Shown here piece by piece: positions 46,201 through 57,700 of a stretch of 64,000 bases of DNA. The notes under the pieces are model-generated. The model saw nothing but the letters and a program-made list of their open reading frames with translations, did not search any database and was not told where the DNA came from. Within the stretch, counting starts at the first letter, position 1; every line of letters begins with the position of its first letter. The stretch is from Pagrus major. Lineage: Eukaryota; Chordata; Actinopteri; Spariformes; Sparidae. Both the position numbers and the translations under genes were made by a program. The stretch lies in NCBI RefSeq assembly GCF_040436345.1, contig NC_133220.1:6698436-6762435 (forward strand). The letters are read 5' to 3'.

Positions 46201-49200
46201 GTGTAGGTTCTCCAGCGCTGACGGTTCAACTGTCACAGTGAAGTTTAGTGATTCCCCAGGATCCAGCTGTGACCTGTCTAAAGATAGACCTTCAGACGTC
46301 AGTAATGAACCTGGACCTTCAGACACAAAGTAAGAAAGAGTTTCTACTGTAAACTGAATCTGAACTGTTTACACAAAAGAATACAATTCAGTAATGCCCT
46401 TTACTGTAATATAGGGCTTGCCCAAAACCTTTTTAAGCTTCTACTGTTGCATTGGTAATTGAAGTCCAGAGCTGTCTTTGAAAGCTTCTTCTCTTTTCTT
46501 TTTCTTGACATTGCATTGGCTGCACAGAAAAGGGGTAAAAGACTGGTAAAGAGTGAGACATAGAGTTGTTCTATGGCATTTTATTAGTCTTAAAATTTGT
46601 GCTATGATATGCACACACAGAACATTATTTGCAGAGGAAACCCATCCTTGCAAGGTAGCATTTGTGCTCTGGGAGCACAGGACTGTGACAAGTGCAAGCT
46701 CGAATCTACCCACACGCGCTCGTCAAGTTAATATCTGAAGGGTTCAGAGTGTATGACTGTGGGCAATAAATGATTAATTTTTCGGTGTCAGGTGTATCTG
46801 AGTTGTGTTAATACTATATCTCTATCTTCTTCAGCACTGAGGGTTCACCTGTCACGGTGATTGGACACCAGAAGTTTAATGATTCTCCAGGATCCAGCTG
46901 TGACCAGTCTAAAGATGGACCTTCAGACGTCGGTAATGAACCTGGACCTTCAGACACAAAGTAAGAAAGAGTTTCTACTGTAAACTGAGCCGAACTGTAC
47001 AATAATGCACTGTACTGTAATATAGAGCTTACCTGAATGCTTTTAAGCTCCTGCTGTTGCATTGGTAATTTACGTCCAAAGCTTTTCTTCTTTTTTTTTC
47101 TTCTTTGTCTCCTTCCTTCTTCAACTCCTTCTTTTCCTCCTCCTTCTTCTTCTTTTCCTCCTCCTTCTCCTTCTTCTTCTCCTCTTACTTCGTCTTTGTC
47201 TTCCTCCTCTTCCTAGTGACTTTGGTTGTGTCAAATCACGAGTTTTTGTTTAGTGAAGAGAATGCCCCTGAATATGAGGTATATTACATACTTATTACTT
47301 ATCATGAATATATTATATTATTACTTTTCATGAGGGATGATGCTGTATTTGTTCCTAAAGGGTGGGTGACAGAGACACCAGGGCTCCACCTGACCGACAT
47401 GAAGGACGTGAGTAAAATAATATAAAAATCATAACTGTAAGATTGGTGCTGTTTCTTTAATGGCACGAGTTCATTTCAGTGTCCACAGTAGATTTTTTGC
47501 TGCGTTCTGTTCTGTTTTAAATGTTGGGAAAGATGATGTCCTGGAGTTTTGTTGCCTCAATGGAAGAATTCTGTTGGCTTTGAATCTCAGTCTTTGTTTT
47601 GTTTAAATATTATATGGACTTTGCATTGACCCCCTTTCAACCTCGCCTTCACTTAAACATGGCTGTGCTTGGTCTTGAACTGTTTTCTTGATTTCTTTCT
47701 TCATTTTGACTCTAGTGGAGGGTTTTCCAGTAGATTACAACAGGAAACATGGGTAGAAAGACATGCTACAGAGGACCCTGACCAGCTTTGAACTGTGGAT
47801 TTGGCCGTTACAAGTTTATGAATGTTGGATCACCAGGATGTCCGAAAGTTTGACATCTGCTGCGTCTTCCACCCACTAGATCTGTCCACATCTGAGTCAG
47901 ACCTCACTGTGTCTGAGGACATCAGAGAGGAGAGTGAGGATGAAGAGGATCAGCCGTGCCCTGATGATCCAGAGAGGTTGAACCAGCGGCATCAGCTTCT
48001 GTGTGGAGATACACTGAATACAAATGTCAGTTAATCCTGTTTTTTTTATTCATCTGTCAGTGATCAGACTCGGACCCCTCCAGGGTTTAATATTAATTCT
48101 AGTTTCTAGATCGTTAAAACTACTCGCTGCTGTCCAATCCTCTATGTATTCTCATTGATTGGTCCAGTCTAATTAACTAATGTTTTGACATCTTTAACTT
48201 TAGGACAAGCAGATTTTCACACCTGAACTGCTGACTGATTCTGGAAAGACGTCATACAGGTAACCAAATCATGAACGTCAACTCCTGTCAGTGATTCCAG
48301 TTCTACCTGTCTTCTCAACTCTTCTCTGCACTCACACACTTGAGTTGAAAGTTAAACCTTTTCGGTTTAGCTCATGAAGGCACCAGTATTCTTCAGCAGA
48401 TCTGTTTGTCAAATGGTCGGACAGCTTCAGAACCCCCCAATACAAATGTGCAGGTTTTACAGAGGGGAAGATTAAAACATGCAAAACATTTTGTACAAGA
48501 TAAATTAAAATGCAGTGTCTTCAGGTCTTTAATCAACAGATCTTTTGACAACAGTCCGGCTTGTTGTTAACAGCTCCTCTGTGTCCTACAGGTTCAGGTG
48601 TCCTGGTAAAGGTGTGTTCCAGTGTGAATCGACTGGACTGGTGTTTGTTATGGCTCGGGAGGCGGAGCTGCTGTACAGGACTGTCCAATGGGATGAGAAC
48701 CTCCTCTATTCAGATGGCAAGATGGCTGCAGGGCTGCTGTTCGATATCAAGTGTTCAGAGGATGCTGCTGTCTGTCAGCTCCACCTGCCTCACTGTGAAG
48801 TTATGGATGGTAAGGACTTTATTGTGCTGTGTAAATAAAGAGTTTTTTCAGAGCCATGTTAAGTCCTTTTACTGTCCTTTTATTCTTTCAACAGAAAATT
48901 AATTAATTTTGATTAATGAGAATTCTTTAAAGTTACTCCTTAGTAGCCTGATGGTTACAGCACCACGTCTCGACACTAGTTTCCTGTCAGACTCTTGAAT
49001 CCCAAACTGTCCAATGAAAACGAAAATGCCAAGATAAAAAGTATGTATGGTGCAAGAAGAGTGTTCCCAAGGTCACCAAATGCATCAAGATTTGTCATCT
49101 CTGGATCATGAATATTATTATTATTTTTTCTAAATCTCGAACTTTTTTTCTTTTTACTTATTTTATGTAATTTCAATTCATTGTTAATTTTGACTGGCAT

Positions 49201-51029
49201 TCTCTCCAAGCACAACAATTTGCTGAACCTGGGCTACATTTTAATCCTACGACAAGAATCAGTGTCCTGGCCAGTAAAAAGTCAGTAAAATTAGGACTTA
49301 ACTTGTAATGAGGTTGTTATAAGTAAAACGAAAGTTTGACAGCTCTGTGTTTTCACAGCTCCGCTGCCTGAAGATCTGCTGTCTGTCGTCCACATCAGTG
49401 CTGGTAGACCGAGCTTCCTTAAGCCGCTGGAGATTACAGACACTCATGTGGTTGTCAGAGTCTCTCACTTCTCCGCCTTTGGCTTAGTGAAGGATTTTAT
49501 TAAATGGGTTTTGAACAAAATGAAAACAGTTTGTGGCAAAGTCCTGCTGTTCCTCGGACAACCAAACCCAAAAACACAGTGGCGAAAACTCGACGTGTTT
49601 CTCCTGCCGAGGAACATCCATCAGGACGAGGTAAAGCTTCATGTTACAGCTGTCAGTCCAAACTGTTTCACTATTTTCCAGTACCACAAATGTCACGCTG
49701 GATTAGGCAGACTAGATGTTGCAATGGCGTAATGCCGTCCTCCACTGTTAATCAATAATGCTCCTTTTGACAGTTATTTGTATTGTTTTATATAGTCCAA
49801 CACTGTGCTGATATACCATCAGTTTCTTGATTTTAGTTCAGTGATCCAGGTTGAGTAAAGTGCACAGAGTAAAAAACGTTTTCCAGCTCCCAGGTCTTTG
49901 AACAGCTTCTGCATTTGAAGTGAATAATTGTACTGTCATGATGTAATTTTCCCTTTGTTAAAATGTTCTGATGTCTCTTCAGGTGAGCACACAGCAGCGA
50001 TATTCAGAGTACATCCAGGTTCCTTCAAAATGTAAACTCATCAAAGATCAGAGTTACACTCTTCACTGTCCTGAGGCCATTAAAATACAGCCTAAGGTGA
50101 GTATTTAAAATAAAAGTCTGTGTTAGTGCTGCAGCATGCTGACACATCTCATCATTGGACACTATAACTCTGACACTTTGGTTTTCAGAGTGCAGATTTC
50201 GACCTGGAGTTTGGACCAAATTACTACCCAACGTTTGAGGTCCGCCTGAAAACAGCCACAGAAGAAGTGACTTTAACTGTCAAAGATCAAAGACAGATGG
50301 TGGTCTGGGAGCATGACGTTGATCTCACTGGTAAGACTTCATCCACCTGTAATTAATTTTTTGTGCCTTTATTCTTACTCTGCCTCAGATTGTTCTTCAG
50401 TCTGCATTTATCCTGTGCACTGGCGATAGCTGTGACCAGACGCTTATGTTTTCGAGGTTCTCCGTTGTTTTTACACAAATTTTTACACAAACGGATATAA
50501 TGGGATAAAACAAAAGTTGAGGCATTTTATATCCCAAAGGTCAACTTCACTATGAGGTCATGATGTTCTGCAAAAAAGGTTTTGGATCTGGATCTACATG
50601 TTATTTGATACTGGATTAGGCTTGACTCGGAGTTGCCCTCTTCTCCTTAATCTGATGGTTGGTTATCAAAATGTTTATCCCTGATATCTTCCAGATTCAA
50701 GCAGGGGAACTCCACAGATGAATGTCCGAGCAGAGGACGAGGTCCCAGCAGAGGACAATGTGCCGGCAAACGACAAGCTGAGCTCTATTCGGGCAGAGTT
50801 TGTGTCTGGAGTGTCTGGACCTGTTCTGAACCAGCTTCTGGATAAACTTTATCCGGATGTTATAAACAATGAAGAAATGCAGTCAATTAAAAAAAACACG
50901 GTCATACAGGAAAAAGCACGAGAGTTGATCGACACAGTGCGACAAAAGGGAACTAGAGCCAGCTCGGTCCTGATCGCTGCTCTCTGTGAGGTGGATCAGC
51001 ATCTTTCCAGCCATCTGAACTTAAGCTGA
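40711..51029 (+). CDS. NLRP1-like inflammasome sensor: RING, FISNA-NACHT, LRR, FIIND, CARD; complete
   Basis: Cytosolic sensor expected to nucleate an inflammasome and activate caspase-1-type proteases. Coding exons: 40711-40826, 41371-41606, 41830-43756, LRR 44275-44448, 44565-44738, 45112-45285, 45372-45545, 45679-45852, then 46207-46329, 46835-46960, 47361-47407, 47880-48025, 48204-48259, 48592-48809, 49359-49630, 49983-50096, 50189-50330, 50695-51029. All junctions keep frame: 4728 nt, 1575 aa. Residues: RING 55-97; FISNA-NACHT 118-759 with Walker A GVAGIGKT (216-223) and Walker B FDGLDE (about 291-296); LRRs 760-1049; FIIND about 1216-1464; CARD about 1490-1573. FIIND followed by CARD is diagnostic of NLRP1/CARD8 relatives. 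The start at 40711 fits the family; an ATG at 40701 opens an overlapping upstream frame ending at 40769. Confidence 0.9.
41038..41373. mobile_element. MITE with GCACTATGTAGTT terminal repeats
   Basis: GCACTATGTAGTT at 41038-41050 is exactly inverted as AACTACATAGTGC at 41361-41373. The interior is non-coding. An inverted-orientation copy of the family lies at about 60312-60662. The right terminal repeat contains the splice acceptor of the RING exon (AG at 41369-41370). No clear target-site duplication is left. Confidence 0.8.
41371..41606 (+). other. RING-finger exon of the NLRP1-like gene
   Basis: Encodes residues 39-117. All eight zinc ligands of a C3HC4 RING are present: C55, C58, C70, H72, C75, C78, C94, C97, with CGHWFCRQC in the middle and CPQC at the end. 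RING domains of this sort are E3 ubiquitin ligases in TRIM proteins. Similar RING exons occur before FISNA-NACHT in other acanthopterygian NLRs, as far as I recall. Ligase activity is not shown by sequence alone. Confidence 0.85.
41830..43756 (+). other. FISNA-NACHT exon of the NLRP1-like gene
   Basis: A single 1927-bp exon, as is usual in fish NLRs. It encodes the fish-specific NACHT-associated segment (starting [13 protein letters not shown]), the P-loop, Walker B, sensor motif TSRP and winged-helix region ([15 protein letters not shown]). Right after that motif a GAT repeat at 43133-43265 codes for Asp runs interrupted by SSIVSG and SFIVS. The exon ends at an unusual GTTAGT donor. Confidence 0.93.
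43133..43265 (+). repeat. Coding (GAT)n trinucleotide repeat, poly-aspartate
   Basis: About 35 Asp codons in three blocks, residues about 553-596 of the NLRP1-like protein, nearly all GAT. The frame stays open. Strand slippage would change length by whole codons. Confidence 0.95.
44275..45852 (+). other. Five leucine-rich-repeat exons
   Basis: Five exons of exactly 174 bp, all starting and ending in phase 2, at 44275, 44565, 45112, 45372 and 45679. Each encodes two LRRs with the pattern C.L(S/T).[17 protein letters not shown](D/E)LS. The exact 174-bp unit and equal phase show growth by exon duplication and allow skipping without a frameshift. No SPRY (B30.2) exon follows, unlike many fish NLRC3-like genes; FIIND exons follow instead. 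Confidence 0.92.
48592..50330 (+). other. FIIND (ZU5-UPA) exons of the NLRP1-like gene
   Basis: Four exons (48592-48809, 49359-49630, 49983-50096, 50189-50330). ZU5 part: [18 protein letters not shown], then HLPHC. Presumed catalytic His is H1300 in VVHIS and the cleavage pair is F1326-S1327 in SHFSAFG, 26 residues later. The same His-to-Phe spacing is recorded for human NLRP1 (H1186, F1212). The UPA part holds [12 protein letters not shown] and [10 protein letters not shown]. Confidence 0.85.
50695..51029 (+). other. CARD exon of the NLRP1-like gene
   Basis: After a short acidic spacer ([15 protein letters not shown]) the exon encodes a death-fold helix bundle: [21 protein letters not shown], a linker, and [12 protein letters not shown], ending in LIAALCEVD. 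It would recruit caspases or ASC through CARD-CARD contacts. The stop TGA is at 51027-51029. Confidence 0.85.
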
Positions 51030-53792
51030 AGAAAAATCAAGAAACATGTGATGATGAATCTTTATAACAGCTGTTTAAGGGTGTTTTCACACCACATCAT
51101 TTGATCAGGACCAAGGGGGGAAAAGGTGATGCATTTCAGTTCTGGTCCGGCTCCTGTTCACACTGACTTTTTACAAACGGACCAAGAGGAGTAAAGGATT
51201 GTGGTGATTGTCATCCTGCATCATCAGGTCCACGTGGCGAAATCAAATTCTGGTGACTGACAGAAGTTCATGCAGCACTTTAATGCTTCTAGTTTGTATA
51301 TTTATTTTGTTTGGTGTTACAAAGAGCTCAAGAGGTGACTGATCATAAGCATTATTTCTATTGTTGGACTGCAAATCACATGTTATGAATACTGACTAAC
51401 TGGAAGAGACGAAAAGGAAGCAGCTTGTACATGATTTGGAGCTTTTTACTGTGGGATCACTGAAACACTTAATCGATCCAATGAAACAACAAAGTAAACA
51501 GAGTAGGATAAAAGCACAGCAGTTTTAACAGCTTTTCACCTGCTCATCAGGGAAAATAAAAATACATTTATGAAATGATTCACGTCAGGGGAGTCTCAGA
51601 AAATCCCATACAAATGCAGTGAAGTTTACAAATGAGTGAATGAATGAGTGTGTAAATGCAGGTTCAACAGTCTGTGTATAAATGTAAGAATTCAAATGAT
51701 GTTTTTAATGAAAATTGTAAATACTTTTAAATACATAGTATATTTACAAATTTCTTCAAAACAAGAAAATGTTTTTCTTGCATCAAAAACACATTTTTAA
51801 ACCTTTTTATATGGATTTGTTTTATATTTTTTTATAATTATGTTTTTTGTGTGTATTGAAATGTTTTTTACTTCATTTATGTATAAATCCTGGAAATACA
51901 TTCATTTATTGAGACTGATCTGACTTTCTCTGTACTAACTGGGAAGTTCTGTTGTAACCGAACCAAGCCGGTTACTTGTGAAGGCGTCCTCACACTCTCA
52001 CATCACTCAGTGTAATCTGAAAATACAGATGCTTTTATTAAATGAGACCAAGGGAACAGGCACAATTAAAAGTGTGGTCAGAAACCTTTTAAAGCAAACT
52101 CAGTAGTTACTGATGACCTCTTCTACTGCTTCTCCAGTGTTGTGAGATGAACTGCTCTTTAGTTCATAGCTGTCTAAATGTGATATGGGTTCATGCAGCA
52201 TGTTTGCTGACACACAAACAATCAGAAAACAATTAATATGATCAATATGTAGCCAGAGTTGGAGGGTGGATGTGGTCTGAGCAAGGGCACTGGAAGTAGG
52301 AAGTAGCCATTGGCTCCCGATTTTACATCGCTGGCCCACATTTGCTTTAAGTTGCAGATCTTTGTATCCCAGTTTCAATCCTGTCCACTGAAATACGTTC
52401 ATGGAGAAACCTATTGTAATGAGAACTGAACAGAACAGTACTTTGGTGTTCATACGTCTGTCTGAGGATTATGTCAACACAAAACTTCACAGGTGTGTAG
52501 TTGAGATAAAAATAAATTCAAATTAAGTTCAAATATGTTTTTGTTTTTTTTCAAGAAATGTGTACTGGGTACTTACAGTATGTAATGTAGTACAAAATAC
52601 TGAGTACTCATGGGTCAGAATGTGAACAAGCTAACAGGTGATTTTAAGATAATACTGTGATTTATGAGATTTTTTATATTTTTATGCTTCTTCTACTTTA
52701 TATGAATATTTTGAATTTTAGTTGTATTTGTTCTTCAAAATTCTCCTGACAATACAAAAACATACTCATTGTGCTTCTCAAAACTGTAAAAACATGTTCA
52801 GTTTGCTACAACCACTTTGCTTTGTATCCTATGTGGCCTGTGTAGTGATTAAAAAAATATAGTGATAAAAAATATATATAATATAAAATAGAAGAAGCAG
52901 TCAAATTTAATATAAAAACAGGTGTGTCTCATTTGTCCCATACAATTCAGCACTGGTTTGGAGTCACTGGGTCACATGACATGGAAGCTATTGATTAAGT
53001 CAGATTTTTAAAGATCTGCGGTGAATCAGGGAGGCTTAATGGTAAAAAGTGGTAGATGCTGATATCTTGCCTAAAGCTGGAGCTGTACATAACATTTACA
53101 CTTGACAATAGTTTTTATACTTGATTGGTAAATTAAAGATGGCTGGTTTTCTCTGCACGTTTCCAAGATGTTAAAACTAGATTTGGACCGAGACGACACA
53201 TTTTTAAATGCATATGTAAAGAAAAAATAACTGGATTACACAGCACTTTGCTGGATCTTAATTGTTCTTTTCAGAGTCACTTAACTTCATTCAGGGGTCG
53301 TAGTCACAGTTCTGTGCTAGAATATTAATTAAAAACAGAAGGGGGAACAAACCAGGGGCCAGATGTATAACTGATTCAAACTCACAAAAAAACACGTCTT
53401 GAATAAGGTTGTGAAAGAGTAGAAAGAAATATATAAAGACTGCTGCATGTTTTACATTTGATCAATAAGCTTTGAACCTCTGAAAAACATCTCACTCACC
53501 TACAGTGACGCACAAGAGAGGAGATAGAGTGTGGATTTTGTAAGATGCATTAAAATACAAAGGAGAAACTAGTACCTGACTTTTACAGGCTGGGGACATC
53601 CTGCTCAACAATCATATGGAAACACTTTATCAATAAATTCTGTATTAATAATCAGAATCTGCAAAGTAACTAATGTTGACAAATAGAGAAAGCAAAAGTA
53701 GAATAATTCCATCTGAAATGTGTGAAACCAACATTTTGATTCAAAGTCATTTCAGTTCAGTCAGCTCATAAACACGTCATGTTAAACAGCAA

Positions 53793-53823
<31 letters not shown>

Positions 53824-53848
53824 CTCAAAGTGAACAGGTAGGACGCCT
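51030..53848. other. Intergenic region between the two FIIND genes
   Basis: Includes the 3' UTR of the NLRP1-like gene; AATAAA at 51555-51560 is the likeliest polyadenylation signal. A piece starting AGGGTGTTTTCACACCA at about 51077 resembles the end of a fish MITE. A 117-codon minus frame at 52100-52453 has no recognisable domain and is not called. A (CA)n tract lies at about 53795-53822. Confidence 0.55.
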
Positions 53849-53860
53849 GAAAGTGAAACT
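53849..53860 (+). promoter_or_regulatory. Interferon-stimulated response element
   Basis: GAAAGTGAAACT is an exact match to the ISRE consensus GAAANNGAAACT. It lies about 70 bp before the donor (GTGAGT at 53933) of the presumed untranslated first exon of the second FIIND gene, the right place for a core promoter element. Confidence 0.65.
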
Positions 53861-53869
53861 GTTCAGTCT

Positions 53870-53932
53870 GTCGGTTCAGACTCCATTTTGAGTCGACGGA
53901 GCAGCAGGTGCAGGACTGAAGTCTGAGGCAGG
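53870..53932 (+). other. Presumed 5' untranslated exon of the OCEL-FIIND gene
   Basis: Ends TGAGGCAGG before a strong GTGAGT donor. It contains no ATG in good context; the coding start is in the next exon at 54741. The left boundary is not determinable. Confidence 0.5.
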
Positions 53933-54464
53933 GTGAGTGTGAATTTTTTTTTATTATTTTACGATTAAAGTCTCTGAGTCAGTTTTCTCGACAGTCTGTG
54001 AACCAATGACGTCACAGTGGTGGAGGGATGACGTATTATTGAAGGCTAACTGAAGTTAGCATCGCCCTGGTTCCCTCCATAAAAAAAAAGCCTCTGGGGT
54101 TTTCCATTGGATTTTGGAACATGGCCAAAAATAATCTCTGTGTCAAACACAAGTTTATGATATTTACACGTTTTGTCCAGCAAGATAATCCTCACAGACA
54201 AACACAATTTTTGTGATTTTCGAAGCGTAAATTAAATCTCTAGCAGTAAAAAGCTAATGTTGGTCTACAGACTACATCACGGTCGAATGACTTAAACGTC
54301 ACCACCACGAAGCGTCTTACTACACAGTTACTATACACGTTTTCTATAAACTGATAAATATACAAGTTGTAAAGTTAAAGTTAGAATAGTTTGTAACTAA
54401 AGTCGGCCTGTAAAGACGAACTAATGAGTAGATGAGTCTCCTGTTCGCTGTAATGACGTATATA

Positions 54465-54520
54465 TATATATGTGTATATATATATATATATACACACATA
54501 TATATATATATATATATAAA
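54465..54520. repeat. (TA)n-rich tract
   Basis: TATATA runs with interspersed TG/CA pairs, in intron 1 of the second FIIND gene. Confidence 0.9.
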
Positions 54521-54740
54521 CAGACGCTGCATTCCAGATGCAAGTCCTAAAACCCGGAAATCAGTTAGTATTTTTCCACTACATCATTCTGTGAACTCGA
54601 CAGTTTGATTAATCTGTGGATGCAAAGTCCTGATATAATGATTAATCCACATTAAGACTAAACGAGCACAGACTCAAAGAAAGGTGACCAGGTGGTTTTA
54701 TTACACTGTTTATCTTCTCAGACTGACTTCAGACCAGAAG

Positions 54741-57700
54741 ATGAGTGATTCTGTGAAGGAAGACGAGGACGAGGCTGAGTCTCCAGGATCGAGCCGTCTG
54801 TCTGTGAAGGCTGACGGCTCTAAAGATCATGTTCTCCAAAAAGTTAAAAAACGGTAAGAGGACTGACTAACTCATTCAGTGTTAGCTGATTATATTTTGC
54901 CATTTGCTAAATGTTAGAGTAACATTACGCTTCAGGAATTGAAGAAATACTCTGTCAGACCTCCATATTTTTAAGCAAGTGCTATATGCAGATCTATTTC
55001 ATAATCACAAGCTATAACCAGATCACACATCCTGTTGTTGAGTGTCTCCAGCAGCAGGATTAGCAGTTACTTACAACCCAGACTCCCAAAAAGTTGGGCC
55101 TTTGTGTAAAACACAAGTAAAACAGAATGTGATCATTTGCAATTCTGTTAGCTGCTGTGATCACAACTTTAATTTTGACCCACAAGAAGTTCTCTAGACG
55201 TCTGTGACTGATGTTGAAAATATGTCTAAAATTACATTTTACATTGCTTTAATTTGAATCAGAGAATTTAAGAAGGATTCATGATTTACGAATAAAAATA
55301 TTCTGGTGTTTGCAGAGTTCACTACAGAGAGAGATCAGAGTCTGCAGAGTCCGGCTATGTGTCTATGAAGAGAAACTGGTCACCATACACAAAGTAAGAG
55401 AACTGATACCAACTAATTCAGTGTTTGCTGCAAAATGTTGTGACACAGAGAATTAATTTGTACAACAGAGAGAGACCAGCGTCTGCAGAGTCCGGCTATG
55501 TGTCTACGAAGAGTAGCTGGTCCGAAGAATATTCTCCAATGCTCAGTAATGAACCTGGATCATCATACACAAAGTAAGAGAACTGATACTAACTAATTCA
55601 GTGTTTGCTGCAAAACGTTGTGACACAGAATTAATTTGTCACAACTCCCTCTGAGTGTCTGTGACAGCTGTCACTGACTTTACAAACTTTTAAACCACCT
55701 TATCATCAACAGTAGCAGCACTTTGTGTTTTTAGACGTCTTTAATGACTTTTAGTAGAGAATTTAAGAAGGATTCATGTGTTTATGAATAAAAACATCCT
55801 GGTGTTTGCAGCATTCATTACAACAGACCGAGATCAGAGTCTGGAGAATCTGACTGTCTGTCTGTGAAGACTAACGTCTCTAAAGATCATCCTCCAATGT
55901 TCAGTAATGAATGTTCAGTGTTTGCTGCAAAATGTTGTGACACAGAGAATTAATTTGTACAACAGAGAGAGACCAGCGTCTGCAGAGTCCGGCTATGTGT
56001 CTATGAAGAGTAACTGGTCTGAAGATCATCCTCCAATGTTCAGTGATGAACCTGGATCATCATACACAAAGTAAGAGAACTGATACTAACTAATTCAGTG
56101 TTTGCTGCAAAACATTGTGACTAGGGCTGGGCGATATGGCCTAAAAATTGAATCTCCGATTTTTTCGCACCAAACTCGATTTACGATTTTATTTAATTTT
56201 CTTCCTTCTTAAAAAAAAAAAACTTCAAATGACAGACATTTTTTACAGAACTGCTTTTATTTTTATGCTTAAAAATATCATTTTTGTAATCAAAATGGTC
56301 CTGCCATTGTAAACAGTGTGCACCTTTATTTTGTAAAAATAAATAAAAGCTCTACCTCTTGAAAAAAAAAATGTTTCTCTTGATAACGCTTTTGTAAACA
56401 TATGCTTTTGTAAACATAAATTTAACAGAGGATTGCAGGCTATTACAAAAACATCAATTTCCCCATTAGGATTGATAAAGTGCAAACATAACTTTAATTA
56501 AACACATTTTTTTGTGGATAAATAAGAGGTGCCTTTTGTATACAAAACATATTTTGACATAAGGTGCATGCTTGCTGTCTTTAGTTTCAACATTTTTTTT
56601 TTTTTTTTTACACATTTTTGGCAAGACAAGCCTGTGCACAGGTGAGGCAAGGCAACTTTGGCAAAATACTTGCGGCTTGGTGGCACATACCTGGGGTCCA
56701 ACGTTTTCATCATGTGGATGAACCCCGACTTTTCCACAGTATATATGGGCACCATGTCCACGCTGCATGCATGATTGCATCCGTTACAGCTTTCCACCGG
56801 GACCGTTTCTTGTCATGTGGGATGCAATGAGAAAATGACTCCGCTAAAGTTGACTGCTTCTTTGCGTGTGTTTGTGGGCTGCTGCGGTCTTGTGCATCAC
56901 GTAGAGAACATTTGTCCCACTCTGCTGCATGCTTCTGTCTTAAATGCTGAAATAAATTGGTCGTGCTGCTAGCTTTAGTGGCGACAGGCTTTAAACAAAC
57001 TTTACACCGGACCGTAATTTGTTCGAAGTCGGAACCTTTTTTGGGGACAAACTCCGTGCTTGCGGCCATGTTGCTTGTGTTTGTCTTTCTGAGGGAAGAC
57101 AACGCGGGGGGAGGGCAGAGCCCACTATGAACTACGGGAGCGCATGGGAAGCAGAGGCGGAGAAAATCGATTTTCATTTTTTAAAATCGTCCGAATCCAC
57201 AAACTCGAATTAATCGATTATGTCGATTTATCGCCCAGCCCTAGTTGTGACACAGAGAATTAGTTTGTCACATCTCCCTCTGAGTGTCTGTGACAGCTGT
57301 CACTGACTTTACAAACTTTTAAACCACCTTATTATCGACAGTAGCACCACTTTTTGTTTTTAGACATCTTTAATGACTTTTAGTAGAGAATTTAAGAAGG
57401 ATTCATGTGTTTATGAATAAAAACATCCTGGTGTTTGCAGAGTTCATTACAACAGACCGAGATCAGAGTCTGGAGAATCTGACTGTCTGTCTGTGAAGAC
57501 TAACGTCTCTAAAGATCATCCTCCAATGTTCAGTAATGAACCTGGACCCTCAGGAACAAAGTAAGACAATGTTTTCGTACTAACCTGATAGAAGATGATG
57601 CATCTTTTGTGAAGACAAAATGTTGAATTAAAGTCTTAATGTATTGCATTTAATGCTGAATGTATAAAATGGCACAGATGACTAAGAATTTGCAGCTGCT

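Noticed and set aside
46207-46960. Second NLR gene start, because the linker exons resemble N-terminal exons (DEPGPSDTK type)
   Set aside because: Both exons are phase 2-2, lack a suitable ATG and continue the frame from the last LRR exon into the FIIND part, so they are internal linkers.
52100-52453. 117-codon minus-strand frame in the gap between the FIIND genes
   Set aside because: No domain, no splice context, no similarity I recognise. Length is within chance for 64 kb of AT-rich DNA.
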